Origin: an uncultured Polaribacter sp.
Lineage (GTDB): Bacteria; Bacteroidota; Bacteroidia; Flavobacteriales; Flavobacteriaceae
Length of the DNA stretch: 12,234 nucleotides
Direction: 5' to 3'
NCBI GenBank assembly: GCA_937936695.1
Contig: CALHCK010000189.1
Location: 1 to 12,234 of the forward strand
In this document: positions 6,749-12,234 of the stretch, one piece after another
How the letters are laid out: every line of letters starts with the position of its first letter
Position numbering within the stretch: position 1 is the stretch's first letter
Notes under the pieces: model-generated
The model's database searches: none
The model's input: only the letters and a program-made list of their open reading frames with translations
What the model was told of the DNA's origin: nothing
Translations under genes and position numbers: made by a program

Positions 6749-7234
6749 ATGAGAAAAATAACATATTTATTAGAAGAGTACGGAGAGAGTCATCAAACAA
6801 AATTAAACAGACAAATACATTATTTTTGCGTACCCTTAATATTTTTTAGCATTATTGGTTTACTTTCTATTATACCTGTAATAGCTATAATTAAAGAAAT
6901 TTTTCCAATTGCCATTGTACCTTATGTACACTTTGGTACATTAATTATAATTTTAGGTCTTGTTTATTACTTAGCGCTATCTTTTAGATTATTTATTGGG
7001 ATGCTTTTATTTTCTACGCTGGTATTATATGTAATTAATGTACTTGAATCTGTTAATTTTGCACCCTTATGGTTAATCATGGTACTAATTTTTAGTGTTG
7101 CATGGATATTTCAGTTTATAGGACATGATCATGAAGGAAAAAAGCCCTCTTTTTTAAAAGACTTACAATTTTTAATGGTGGGTCCTGCATGGACGCTAAG
7201 TCATATTTTTGATGCTTTCAAAATAAAATATTAA
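6749..7234 (+). CDS. Mpo1-like (DUF962) membrane protein
   Basis: A 161-residue integral membrane protein of the Mpo1/YGL010w (DUF962) family. It shows the family's two signatures: an N-terminal HxxxxNxxxHxxxxP (His15, Asn20, His24, Pro29) and a C-terminal QFIGHDHEGKKP (122-133) followed by GPAWTLSH (145-152). About four hydrophobic segments lie between (27-49, 54-74, 80-98, 105-124). Yeast Mpo1 is an Fe(II)-dependent dioxygenase that shortens 2-hydroxy fatty acids by alpha-oxidation, and its conserved histidines are needed for activity; those positions appear preserved here. A matching bacterial activity is inference. The length is normal for the family. The gene is divergent from the LolA-like gene and converges on trmH with a 14-base gap. 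TAAAATTG at 6733-6740 is a one-mismatch -7 element, which would give a very short leader. Confidence 0.85.
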   Translation: MRKITYLLEEYGESHQTKLNRQIHYFCVPLIFFSIIGLLSIIPVIAIIKEIFPIAIVPYVHFGTLIIILGLVYYLALSFRLFIGMLLFSTLVLYVINVLESVNFAPLWLIMVLIFSVAWIFQFIGHDHEGKKPSFLKDLQFLMVGPAWTLSHIFDAFKIKY

Positions 7235-7248
7235 AAACAAATTTTTAT

Positions 7249-7923
7249 TTATTCTTTTATTTTTTGATGATAATGCGCTTCTATTTTATCTACATTTTTA
7301 ATAGTCTTTTTTACCCAATCAAAATATAGTTCTTCTTTTTCTTGGTCGGATAATTGCCAATTAACGGTAGAGTTTCTTAATTTGGTGGTAACATCTTGTA
7401 AAATAATTGCAGCAGCTACAGATATATTTAAACTTTCTGTAAAACCTACCATCGGAATTTTTAAAAAACCATCTGCTTGTTCTTTTACATAATCAGATAC
7501 TCCCTCTGCTTCTACTCCAAATACAAATGCCGATTTTTTAGTAATATCAAAATCTTGTAACAAACAAGAATCGTTGTGAGGTGTGGTAGCTATAATTTGA
7601 TATCCTTTATCACGTAAATTGTCTAAACATATTTTAGTGTTATCTCCATCTGTTTTATATCTTTTAGAAGTTATCCATTTTTGAGCCCCTTTAGCAACAT
7701 GCCTAGACACTTTATTTGTATACTTATTTTCTATAGCATGTACATCTTGTACACCAAAAATATCACAAGTTCTTACTACTGCACTTGCATTATGTGGCTG
7801 AAAAATATCTTCTAACACAACAGCAAAATGTCTGGTTCTATCTTCTAGTACTTTTTTAAAAAGCAATTTTCTTTTATCTGTTAAATATCCTTCTAAATAA
7901 GAAAGTAAATTTTTATCAATCAT
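7249..7923 (-). CDS. trmH: TrmH-family tRNA 2'-O-methyltransferase
   Basis: A 224-residue SPOUT-class RNA methyltransferase. The three family motifs are present: motif 1 PHNASAVVRTCDIFGV (43-58), with Asn45 and the catalytic-type Arg51; motif 2 FGVEAEGVSD (135-144); and motif 3 IPMVGFTESLNISVAAAI (156-173), which forms the trefoil knot and the S-adenosylmethionine site. There is no separate N-terminal substrate domain like that of the 23S rRNA enzyme RlmB. This, and the close match to the E. coli TrmH pattern, point to tRNA guanosine-18 2'-O-methylation. The C-terminal helices (190-224) are charged. The gene has its own promoter, with the -7 box 4 bases before the ATG, so the transcript is probably leaderless. 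It is divergent from the sirtuin gene. Confidence 0.88.
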   Translation of the reverse strand: MIDKNLLSYLEGYLTDKRKLLFKKVLEDRTRHFAVVLEDIFQPHNASAVVRTCDIFGVQDVHAIENKYTNKVSRHVAKGAQKWITSKRYKTDGDNTKICLDNLRDKGYQIIATTPHNDSCLLQDFDITKKSAFVFGVEAEGVSDYVKEQADGFLKIPMVGFTESLNISVAAAIILQDVTTKLRNSTVNWQLSDQEKEELYFDWVKKTIKNVDKIEAHYHQKIKE

Positions 7924-7927
7924 ACTA

Positions 7928-7959
7928 CAAACTTAAAATTATTATTTTAGCTTTATCAA
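7928..7959 (-). promoter_or_regulatory. Promoter of trmH
   Basis: On the minus strand TTG (7959-7957) is followed after 21 bases by TAAGTTTG (7935-7928), an exact TAnnTTTG match. Only four bases separate it from the ATG at 7923, so transcription should begin at or next to the start codon. Confidence 0.6.
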
Positions 7960-7986
7960 TGTTTAGCTAAAAAGTAATTATAATCT

Positions 7987-8664
7987 ATGAAAAAAATAGT
8001 AGTATTAACAGGAGCTGGAATTTCTGCCGAAAGCGGGATTAGTACTTTTAGAGATGCAGATGGTTTGTGGGAAGGACACGATATTATGGAAGTAGCATCT
8101 CCTGAAGGTTTTAAAAACAACCCCGAATTGGTTTTAGATTTTTACAATAAAAGAAGAAAACAGTTGCTAGAAGTAACTCCTAATATTGCTCATTATAATT
8201 TAGTTGAATTAGAAAAACATTTTCATGTAGAAATTATTACCCAAAATGTAGACGATTTACACGAACGTGCAGGAAGTAATAATATTACACATTTACATGG
8301 TGAGCTTTTAAAAGTTAGAAGTTCTGGTAATGAAAAAGATATTATAACTTGGAAAAAAGATTTATTTTTAGGTGATGTTTGTGATAAAGGAAACCAACTA
8401 AGACCGCACATTGTTTGGTTCGGAGAAATGGTTCCTATGTTAGATACTGCAATAGAAATTACCAAAACTGCAGATATTTTGGTAATTATTGGTACCTCTA
8501 TGCAAGTATATCCGGCTGCAAGTTTGGTAAATTATATTAAACCCAATACTCCTATTTATTTTATAGACCCAAAACCTTCTGTTACTAAAAACGATTTTAA
8601 TAATTTAACTATTATTAATGAGGTTGCTAGTATGGGCACAGAAAAATTGATGGAATTACTGTAA
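7987..8664 (+). CDS. cobB: Sir2-family NAD-dependent protein deacylase, zinc cysteines absent
   Basis: A 225-residue sirtuin. NAD-binding motifs: GAGISAESGISTFRD (9-23), TQNVDDLH (85-92), GTSMQVYPAAS (169-179) and a C-terminal YFIDPKP (191-197). The catalytic His104 lies in HLHGEL. Residues Tyr53-x-x-Arg56 (FYNKRR) match the Tyr/Arg pair by which SIRT5- and CobB-type enzymes bind succinyl or malonyl groups, so desuccinylase activity is plausible. The zinc-ribbon region after the catalytic His (106-140) has only one cysteine in the whole protein (Cys132) instead of four, so a normal zinc site cannot form. The rest of the fold is intact and in frame, so this looks like a lineage variant rather than a broken gene. 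It converges with the hydrolase gene, and their 3' ends overlap by 9 bases. Confidence 0.9.
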   Translation: MKKIVVLTGAGISAESGISTFRDADGLWEGHDIMEVASPEGFKNNPELVLDFYNKRRKQLLEVTPNIAHYNLVELEKHFHVEIITQNVDDLHERAGSNNITHLHGELLKVRSSGNEKDIITWKKDLFLGDVCDKGNQLRPHIVWFGEMVPMLDTAIEITKTADILVIIGTSMQVYPAASLVNYIKPNTPIYFIDPKPSVTKNDFNNLTIINEVASMGTEKLMELL

Positions 8665-9210
8665 TAAATGTTCTCTTATAAATTTAGTTTTTTCTACTGT
8701 AACTTTTCCTTTTGTAGGTATCATATGTTGCCAAACCCAATTATAATGTTTAATAACTTGTGCTGCTGTTAAATGTGGTCTTTCTCCTGTTGTATGACCA
8801 TCTTTTACCACTGTTATATTATAATCTTTTGATAAAGCAGACTGAATGGTAGCTTCTACACAAAAATCTGTTGCACAACCTGTTATATATAATTCAGAAA
8901 TTGTTAATTCTTTTAATTTAGAATGAAGCTTAGATTTATAAAATACATCATTTGCATATTTATCAATATAAATATCTGTAGATTCACTTATTAAATCATC
9001 TAAATTTTCCCAACCAACAGTATTTTTTTCAAATTCACCAGTTCCAGTTCCGTCATGCTGAATAAAAATAACAAAATGATTTAATTTTCTAAATAATTCA
9101 GCAAGTTCATTAATTCGTTTAACAACACCTACTCTATCAAACCTGGGAGTTTTTGGAGTAAATGAACCTTTTTGCATATCAATTACCAATAAAGCTTTTC
9201 TTTTTTTCAT
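8656..9210 (-). CDS. Isochorismatase-family cysteine hydrolase
   Basis: A 184-residue cytoplasmic hydrolase of the isochorismatase/nicotinamidase fold. The catalytic triad is visible: Asp11 in LLVIDMQKGSF, Lys84 in YIDKYANDVF, and the nucleophile Cys117 in TGCATDFCVEAT. The non-proline cis-peptide region precedes it (GCATD, 111-115), as is usual. The metal-site histidines typical of nicotinamidase (PncA, DxHxxxH) are absent; QHDGTG (51-56) takes that position. This makes a generic amidase or isochorismatase-like role more likely than nicotinamidase, and the substrate is unknown. The gene overlaps the sirtuin gene tail-to-tail by 9 bases. A TAAGTTTA sequence at 9242-9235 (minus) is a weak -7 candidate. 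Pairing with an NAD-consuming sirtuin invites an NAD-salvage reading, but the residues argue against it. Confidence 0.87.
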   Translation of the reverse strand: MKKRKALLVIDMQKGSFTPKTPRFDRVGVVKRINELAELFRKLNHFVIFIQHDGTGTGEFEKNTVGWENLDDLISESTDIYIDKYANDVFYKSKLHSKLKELTISELYITGCATDFCVEATIQSALSKDYNITVVKDGHTTGERPHLTAAQVIKHYNWVWQHMIPTKGKVTVEKTKFIREHLLQ

Positions 9211-9340
9211 TGATGTTAAATCTATTGATTAGCATAAACTTATAAAATAAAAACGAAATAAAAAATCACTGCAACCTACTTAATCTATGAGTTTTTCCGA
9301 TTTAAGACTTATATTTTAACTTTTTGTTATTTGGTTGTTA

Positions 9341-9808
9341 TTAAGAAATCAGTTGATTAAAATATTCAAAAATTTCACCTTTAGAAATAGAACCTCCTTT
9401 TTCTATTAAATCAAAAATTTCTAAATTTCTTTCATTAGTGTAAGCTTTAGACCCTTTAAATATTTCTACAGAATTATCCATTGGGTTTTGCATTAACCAC
9501 TCAAAACCATTTTGTTCTAATAAATTAATATCCCAAGTAATATTAATTGCAATTCGGTAAATTTCGTTTTCTTCGCATTTAAATAAATTTGCAGAAGTTT
9601 TAGAAAAATGCGCTATGTATTTAGTTTTAGTAAGTACATCATCCCAAACAACATCAGAAAAAACATTCATTTCTTCTTCAGCAACATTAGGTTTGTCTTT
9701 TTTTATTGCATTCCATTCTGTTACATCAATTTTCTGACTTGCTAAAAAATGAGCAAATTCTTTGTGTAAACTTTCAAACTGTTCTCTGGTAAGCTGTCTA
9801 TATTTCAT
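9341..9808 (-). CDS. Conserved flavobacterial protein of unknown function (DUF6495-like)
   Basis: A 155-residue soluble protein with no signal peptide or membrane segment. The opening MKYRQLTREQFESLHKEFAHFLA is helical. It is followed by an acidic stretch (VAEEEMNVFSDVVWDDVL, 42-59), KYIAHFSK (63-70), a beta-like segment with NLFKCEENEIYRIAI (74-88), and FKGSKAYTNERNLEIFDLIEKGG (117-139). I recall this arrangement from small uncharacterised proteins widespread in Flavobacteriaceae (DUF6495-type), but I cannot verify the family name. No catalytic motif is evident. It is monocistronic: transcription probably begins at the TATTTTTG element (9823-9816) fused to the terminator of the ribosomal operon upstream. 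Confidence 0.7.
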   Translation of the reverse strand: MKYRQLTREQFESLHKEFAHFLASQKIDVTEWNAIKKDKPNVAEEEMNVFSDVVWDDVLTKTKYIAHFSKTSANLFKCEENEIYRIAINITWDINLLEQNGFEWLMQNPMDNSVEIFKGSKAYTNERNLEIFDLIEKGGSISKGEIFEYFNQLIS

Positions 9809-9815
9809 ATATGTA

Positions 9816-9823
9816 CAAAAATA
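9816..9823 (-). promoter_or_regulatory. -7 element fused to the rplI terminator
   Basis: On the minus strand TATTTTTG matches TAnnTTTG and begins at the base next to the terminator stem, inside its U-tract. It ends 7 bases before the ATG at 9808. No TTG is found at normal spacing, so upstream contacts may fall in the hairpin sequence. Confidence 0.4.
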
Positions 9824-9853
9824 AAAAAGCTCGTTATTTCTAACGAGCTTTTT
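9824..9853. terminator. Intrinsic terminator of the rpsF-rpsR-rplI operon
   Basis: A perfect 13-bp stem: AAAAAGCTCGTTA (9824-9836), loop TTTC (9837-9840), TAACGAGCTTTTT (9841-9853). Read on the minus strand it ends in a T-rich tract, 21 bases after the rplI stop codon. Confidence 0.9.
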
Positions 9854-9874
9854 GTGTTTTATTTAAAGTAATAC

Positions 9875-10321
9875 TTATTCAGCAACTACTTCAAAAGTAA
9901 TATCAGCAACAACAGTTCTGTGTAATCTTACAGAAGCATTGTATTTACCTAATCTTTTTACAGAACCACCAACAACTTTAATAAATTTCTTGTCTAATTC
10001 TGTACCTGCTTTTGCAAGTGCAGCAGCTAAATCTATATTGTTTACAGAACCAAATAATTTGTCTCCAGAACCTGTTTTAGATGCTATTTTAATTTCATAT
10101 CCTTTAACTGTTTCAGCTATTTTAGTAGCGTCTTCAATTAATTTTGCTTCTTTATAAGCACGTTGCTTTAAGTTTTCTGCTAAAACTTTCTTTGCAGAAG
10201 AAGTAGCTAAAATTGCTTGTCCCGTAGGTATTAAAAAGTTTCTACCATAACCGTTTTTTACAGCTACAACATCATCTTTAAATCCTAAATTTTCTACGTC
10301 TTGTTTTAATATCAATTCCAT
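9875..10321 (-). CDS. rplI: 50S ribosomal protein L9
   Basis: A 148-residue ribosomal protein, normal length for L9. The N-terminal rRNA-binding domain carries the L9 signature LGFKDDVVAVKNGYGRNFLI (12-31) then PTGQA (32-36). A long central helix (about 41-75, rich in Ala, Lys and Glu) connects to the C-terminal domain with KLFGSVNNIDLAAAL (88-102) and a strand-rich end (LHRTVVADITFEVVAE). L9 binds 23S rRNA near the L1 stalk and helps hold reading frame. It is the last gene of the operon, 14 bases after rpsR, and unlike its neighbours it is preceded by a recognisable Shine-Dalgarno sequence. A strong terminator follows. Confidence 0.97.
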   Translation of the reverse strand: MELILKQDVENLGFKDDVVAVKNGYGRNFLIPTGQAILATSSAKKVLAENLKQRAYKEAKLIEDATKIAETVKGYEIKIASKTGSGDKLFGSVNNIDLAAALAKAGTELDKKFIKVVGGSVKRLGKYNASVRLHRTVVADITFEVVAE

Positions 10322-10327
10322 GTTCTA

Positions 10328-10333
10328 CCTCTT
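10328..10333 (-). promoter_or_regulatory. Shine-Dalgarno sequence of rplI
   Basis: On the minus strand AAGAGG lies 6 bases before the rplI ATG. This is notable because most starts in the window (rpsF, rpsR, helicases, lipoprotein) have only A/T-rich leaders, as is usual in Bacteroidota. Confidence 0.55.
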
Positions 10334-10335
10334 TA

Positions 10336-10632
10336 TTATTTTAACATATCTCCAACGTAAGGCATTAACGCTAAATGACGCGCTCTTTTAATTGCTTGCG
10401 CAACTTTACGTTGATATTTTAATGATGTTCCTGTTAAACGTCTTGGTAAAATTTTACCTTGTTCGTTTACTAAATACATTAAGAAGTCTGCATCTTTATA
10501 ATCGATGTACTTAATACCTTTCTTTTTAAATCTACAGTATTTTGCTTCTTTTTTAGTATCTATATCTAATGGCGTTAAATATCTAACGTCAGCAGATTTA
10601 CCACCTTTTGCTTGTTGTTCTATTGATGCCAT
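10336..10632 (-). CDS. rpsR: 30S ribosomal protein S18
   Basis: A 98-residue ribosomal protein. The S18 core is intact: CRFKKKGIKYIDYKD (33-47), LMYLVNEQGKILPRRLTGTS (51-70), then the basic helix KYQRKVAQAIKRARHLALMPY (72-92). The N-terminal extension (MASIEQQAKGGKSADVRYL) is slightly longer than in E. coli, as often in Bacteroidota. S18 pairs with S6 on the platform of the small subunit. It is the middle gene of the operon, starting 3 bases after the rpsF stop. Its start is preceded by an A-rich tract rather than a Shine-Dalgarno, so coupling to rpsF translation is likely. Confidence 0.97.
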   Translation of the reverse strand: MASIEQQAKGGKSADVRYLTPLDIDTKKEAKYCRFKKKGIKYIDYKDADFLMYLVNEQGKILPRRLTGTSLKYQRKVAQAIKRARHLALMPYVGDMLK

Positions 10633-10635
10633 TTT

Positions 10636-10977
10636 TTATTTTTTTGAAGATTTAACACGTTCGCTTCTTACTTTAGCCCAAGCAGCAGCATGTTTGTCTA
10701 ATTTAACAGAAAGGTAACGCATAACGCTATCATCTCTTCTAAATTCTAACTCAAATGCAGAGATTTCTTCTCCTGCTACTTTGTACTCGAATAAGTGATA
10801 AAAACCACTTTTTTTCTTCTGAATTGGATACGCTAATTTTTTTAAGCCCCAATCTTCTTTAGAGATCATTTCAGCTCCTTTAGAAACCAAATAGTCCTCA
10901 AACTTTTGTACTGTCTCCTTTATCTGAGTATCAGATAAAACGGGATTCAAAATGAAAACAGTTTCGTAATGATTCAT
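10636..10977 (-). CDS. rpsF: 30S ribosomal protein S6
   Basis: A 113-residue ribosomal protein with the S6 beginning NHYETVFILNP (2-12), the core WGLKKLAYPIQKKKSGFYHL (43-62), the FELEFRRDDSVMRYLSVKLD stretch (75-94) and a basic end (KVRSERVKSSKK). S6 binds the central domain of 16S rRNA as a complex with S18. It is the first gene of the rpsF-rpsR-rplI operon. The promoter at 11009-11038 is close to perfect and gives a leader of about 26 bases, with no Shine-Dalgarno before the ATG. Neither priB nor ssb lies between rpsF and rpsR, unlike in Proteobacteria and Firmicutes respectively. Confidence 0.97.
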   Translation of the reverse strand: MNHYETVFILNPVLSDTQIKETVQKFEDYLVSKGAEMISKEDWGLKKLAYPIQKKKSGFYHLFEYKVAGEEISAFELEFRRDDSVMRYLSVKLDKHAAAWAKVRSERVKSSKK

Positions 10978-11008
10978 AAATTAAATATTTATTGTTTATT
11001 TAAGTTTG

Positions 11009-11038
11009 CAAATATACACTTTTTTATTGTTATAACAA
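11009..11038 (-). promoter_or_regulatory. Consensus promoter of the rpsF operon
   Basis: On the minus strand TTG (11038-11036) is followed after 19 bases by TATATTTG (11016-11009), an ideal Bacteroidota primary-sigma promoter and the best in the window. The predicted transcription start is near 11003. Confidence 0.75.
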
Positions 11039-11100
11039 CTTTATAGAAGGATTTAAATGAGAACAACTGCTAACCATTAAATAAGGTTTCTAATTGGTAT

Positions 11101-11568
11101 TTATTTTAAATCGTTCTCTGTTATTTTAAATTGAACAAACATCTTTTCATTATTTATTGTCCAAGAATTATAATTAAAAGGATTGTTATTACCTCCCATA
11201 AAATTAGGTGGACCATTCCAAGATTTAATTATTTTATTATCTACAATTAATTGAATAATAGGTTGATTTGATTTTGTACCATAAAGTTCATTAATATAAT
11301 CTTCAATAGTATTAGTATCAACATCCGTAAAATCCCAAGCAAGATCTACTCTATCAATGTATTCTCCTGCATTTATTTTAAAGTCTCTTTCTCCTGAAAT
11401 TGAATCTGTAAAAACTAATGTTATTTCTTTATTTGAATCATTAAAATATCTATCTGTATATTTAGTTGATGTAGGATCAAAATTACTTAATATACAAGAA
11501 AATTGTATCATAATAATACTAAGACCAATTAGTATAGCTTGCAAAAACCTTATCAATTTGTGTATCAT
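11101..11568 (-). CDS. Small putative lipoprotein, unrecognised
   Basis: The open frame extends up to 11619, but I choose the internal ATG at 11568. It gives 155 residues starting MIHKLIRFLQAILIGLSIIM, a proper lipoprotein signal peptide (basic N-region, hydrophobic core) ending at QFSC, with Ser at -1 and Cys25 as the lipidated residue. It is also preceded by TAAACTAAAA, a typical A-rich leader. With the longer start the charged MYSYRDLLIE segment would spoil the signal. The mature part is about 130 residues, polar and strand-rich (KEITLVFTDS, IIQLIVDNKIIKSW, MFVQFKITENDL) with an Asn/Gly/Pro-rich stretch (GPPNFMGGNNNPFNYNSW). No family is recognised. It precedes the rpsF promoter on the same strand, with 62 bases and no clear terminator between. 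Confidence 0.65.
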   Translation of the reverse strand: MIHKLIRFLQAILIGLSIIMIQFSCILSNFDPTSTKYTDRYFNDSNKEITLVFTDSISGERDFKINAGEYIDRVDLAWDFTDVDTNTIEDYINELYGTKSNQPIIQLIVDNKIIKSWNGPPNFMGGNNNPFNYNSWTINNEKMFVQFKITENDLK

Positions 11569-11853
11569 TTTTAGTTTATTAATAATAAATTCAATTAATA
11601 AATCTCTATATGAATACATGTAAAGTGTTGTCTTAATATGTAATTAAAAAAAATAGCAAACAACTGAATAATTTATCTAGTTGCTTGCTATTTTTAATAA
11701 GACAGTTTATTTTCTTTAAATTTTCTCTTGTATTATTAATAGTGCATCCAATTGATTTTCTGTTGCATTGTTATATCTATTTTTTATGTTATCGCTTCAT
11801 GGTTTACACCAAACAAAGCCTGTATTACATTTATAAAGTTTATTAAAAGTATT
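11569..11853. other. Intergenic region between two minus-strand genes
   Basis: These 285 bases hold the terminator at 11649-11695. I see no credible gene and no exact TAnnTTTG promoter for the lipoprotein gene. Bases 11696-11853 show nothing beyond AT-rich sequence. Confidence 0.4.
11649..11695. terminator. Intrinsic terminator after the right-edge gene
   Basis: The arms AAAAATAGCAA (11649-11659) and TTGCTATTTTT (11685-11695) pair perfectly over 11 bp. After one A/C mismatch, CAACT (11661-11665) pairs with AGTTG (11679-11683), leaving a 13-base loop. Further A residues (from 11646) give a U-tract on the minus strand. It separates the right-edge gene from the lipoprotein gene. Confidence 0.75.
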
Positions 11854-12234
11854 CTACTCACAATCTACATTACAAGGTACTGCATTATTATAATGCTCTT
11901 CAGTAAAAGAAAATTCATACAATCTTTCACATTTTTTTTCTACATCCAAAATACTTTCATTATCATAATTTATTACGTTACTATATGTTGTAATTCCATT
12001 GGATATGTCTAATATTTCACGCTTTAAAAAAAGTTTTTTATTGTTATCAAATACTATATTTATAGAGTCTAGAGAAGTAAATAAGAGTTCAGAATCTAAA
12101 AGCTCTCCATATTTAGTAATTGATTTATCAATAGCTAAACTATAATTATCTTTAATCACTCCATTAAACCAAGATGTTACTACTATATTATGATTACTTC
12201 TATTATAAGTAATTTCTTTAACTTTTGTAAAAAG
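11854..12234 (-). CDS. C-terminal part of an unrecognised protein, cut by the right edge
   Basis: A stop at 11856-11854 closes a frame that stays open through the right edge, giving at least 126 residues. The apparent start at 12159 is only an internal GTG: the 25 codons upstream of it contain no stop and read as normal protein (LFTKVKEITYNRSNHNIVV...). The fragment is polar, rich in Asn, Asp, Ser and Ile, with alternating short strands (LDSINIVFDNNKKLFLKREIL, ITTYSNVINYDN). It ends in a Cys-containing tail, CNVDCE, plus an earlier Cys in KKCERL. No domain is recognised. Its composition resembles secreted or surface proteins, like the lipoprotein downstream, but no signal peptide can be seen because the N-terminus is missing. 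A terminator follows at 11649-11695. Confidence 0.65.
   Translation of the reverse strand, partial: LFTKVKEITYNRSNHNIVVTSWFNGVIKDNYSLAIDKSITKYGELLDSELLFTSLDSINIVFDNNKKLFLKREILDISNGITTYSNVINYDNESILDVEKKCERLYEFSFTEEHYNNAVPCNVDCE

Noticed and set aside
7232..7247. TAAAAA-N4-TTTTTA inverted repeat between the Mpo1-like gene and trmH
   Set aside because: A six-pair A-U-only stem is too weak to call a terminator in such AT-rich DNA.
8223..8465. Minus-strand open frame of 80 codons inside the sirtuin gene
   Set aside because: Antisense to conserved catalytic motifs, and no protein-like domain or promoter.
8656..9210. Nicotinamidase (PncA) acting with the sirtuin in NAD recycling
   Set aside because: The hydrolase lacks the metal-binding His pattern of nicotinamidases, and the two genes are convergent, not an operon.
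9939..10157. Plus-strand open frame antisense to rplI
   Set aside because: Fully covered by a certain ribosomal protein gene; a chance frame.
10505..10717. Plus-strand open frame antisense to rpsR and rpsF
   Set aside because: Spans two certain ribosomal genes on the other strand; a chance frame.
11569..11619. 17-codon N-terminal extension of the lipoprotein gene
   Set aside because: It would bury the lipoprotein signal peptide behind a charged segment; the ATG at 11568 gives a proper signal and a typical A-rich leader.
11357..11623. Plus-strand open frame antisense to the lipoprotein gene
   Set aside because: The minus-strand reading has a signal peptide and lipobox; this frame has no recognisable features.
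11780..11860. Short minus-strand frame ending NVIQALFGVNHEAIT
   Set aside because: Under 30 codons, opens just after a stop, and has no clear start; a remnant or frameshifted tail cannot be shown.
11752..12012. Hydrophobic plus-strand open frame of 86 codons
   Set aside because: Mostly Ile/Phe/Cys/Tyr from AT-rich DNA, overlapping the better-supported minus-strand gene and an intergenic stretch.
1..12234. CRISPR array, tRNA, insertion sequence or defence cluster
   Set aside because: No regularly spaced long repeats, cloverleaf-like sequence, transposase or nuclease motifs were found in any frame.

Overview
The window looks like chromosome from a member of Bacteroidota, most likely family Flavobacteriaceae. 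It is strongly AT-rich. Several gene starts carry the Bacteroidota promoter pattern (TTG or TTTG, about 19-22 bases, then TAnnTTTG) and most lack a Shine-Dalgarno sequence. One exported protein ends in a type IX secretion (T9SS) sorting tail, and an XRE regulator and a small conserved protein have the look of flavobacterial families. Genus cannot be decided by eye.

Layout. Bases 1-33 hold the first 11 codons of a gene running off the left edge. It has a good promoter and is divergent from an XRE-type regulator (375-731). The 341 bases between them carry a set of related operator-like sites, one abutting the regulator's start codon. Next, on the minus strand, come an exported pentapeptide-repeat protein (898-1995) and an operon of two DEAD-box RNA helicases (4704 down to 2057), the second with a DbpA-type RNA-binding tail. 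An EamA/DMT transporter (4826-5725) diverges from the helicases. It converges, across a strong bidirectional terminator, on a secreted LolA-like protein (5782-6558). Then follow an Mpo1/DUF962 membrane protein (6749-7234), a TrmH-type tRNA 2'-O-methyltransferase (7249-7923), a Sir2-type deacylase without its zinc cysteines (7987-8664), a tail-to-tail overlapping isochorismatase-fold hydrolase (8656-9210) and a small conserved protein (9341-9808). The ribosomal operon rpsF-rpsR-rplI (10977 down to 9875) has a consensus promoter and a strong terminator. The right end holds a small putative lipoprotein and a gene truncated by the window edge, neither recognised.

How the genes fit together. RNA metabolism dominates: two helicases, a tRNA methylase and three ribosomal proteins. 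Most other genes are single units with their own promoters and terminators. There is no mobile element, CRISPR array, tRNA or defence cluster. I did not find a clearly new multi-gene system. The parts most worth a second look are the XRE/divergent-gene control region at the left end, the exported pentapeptide protein, the zinc-less sirtuin, and a terminator whose U-tract doubles as the next gene's promoter. All functional assignments come from motifs read by eye, not from database searches.
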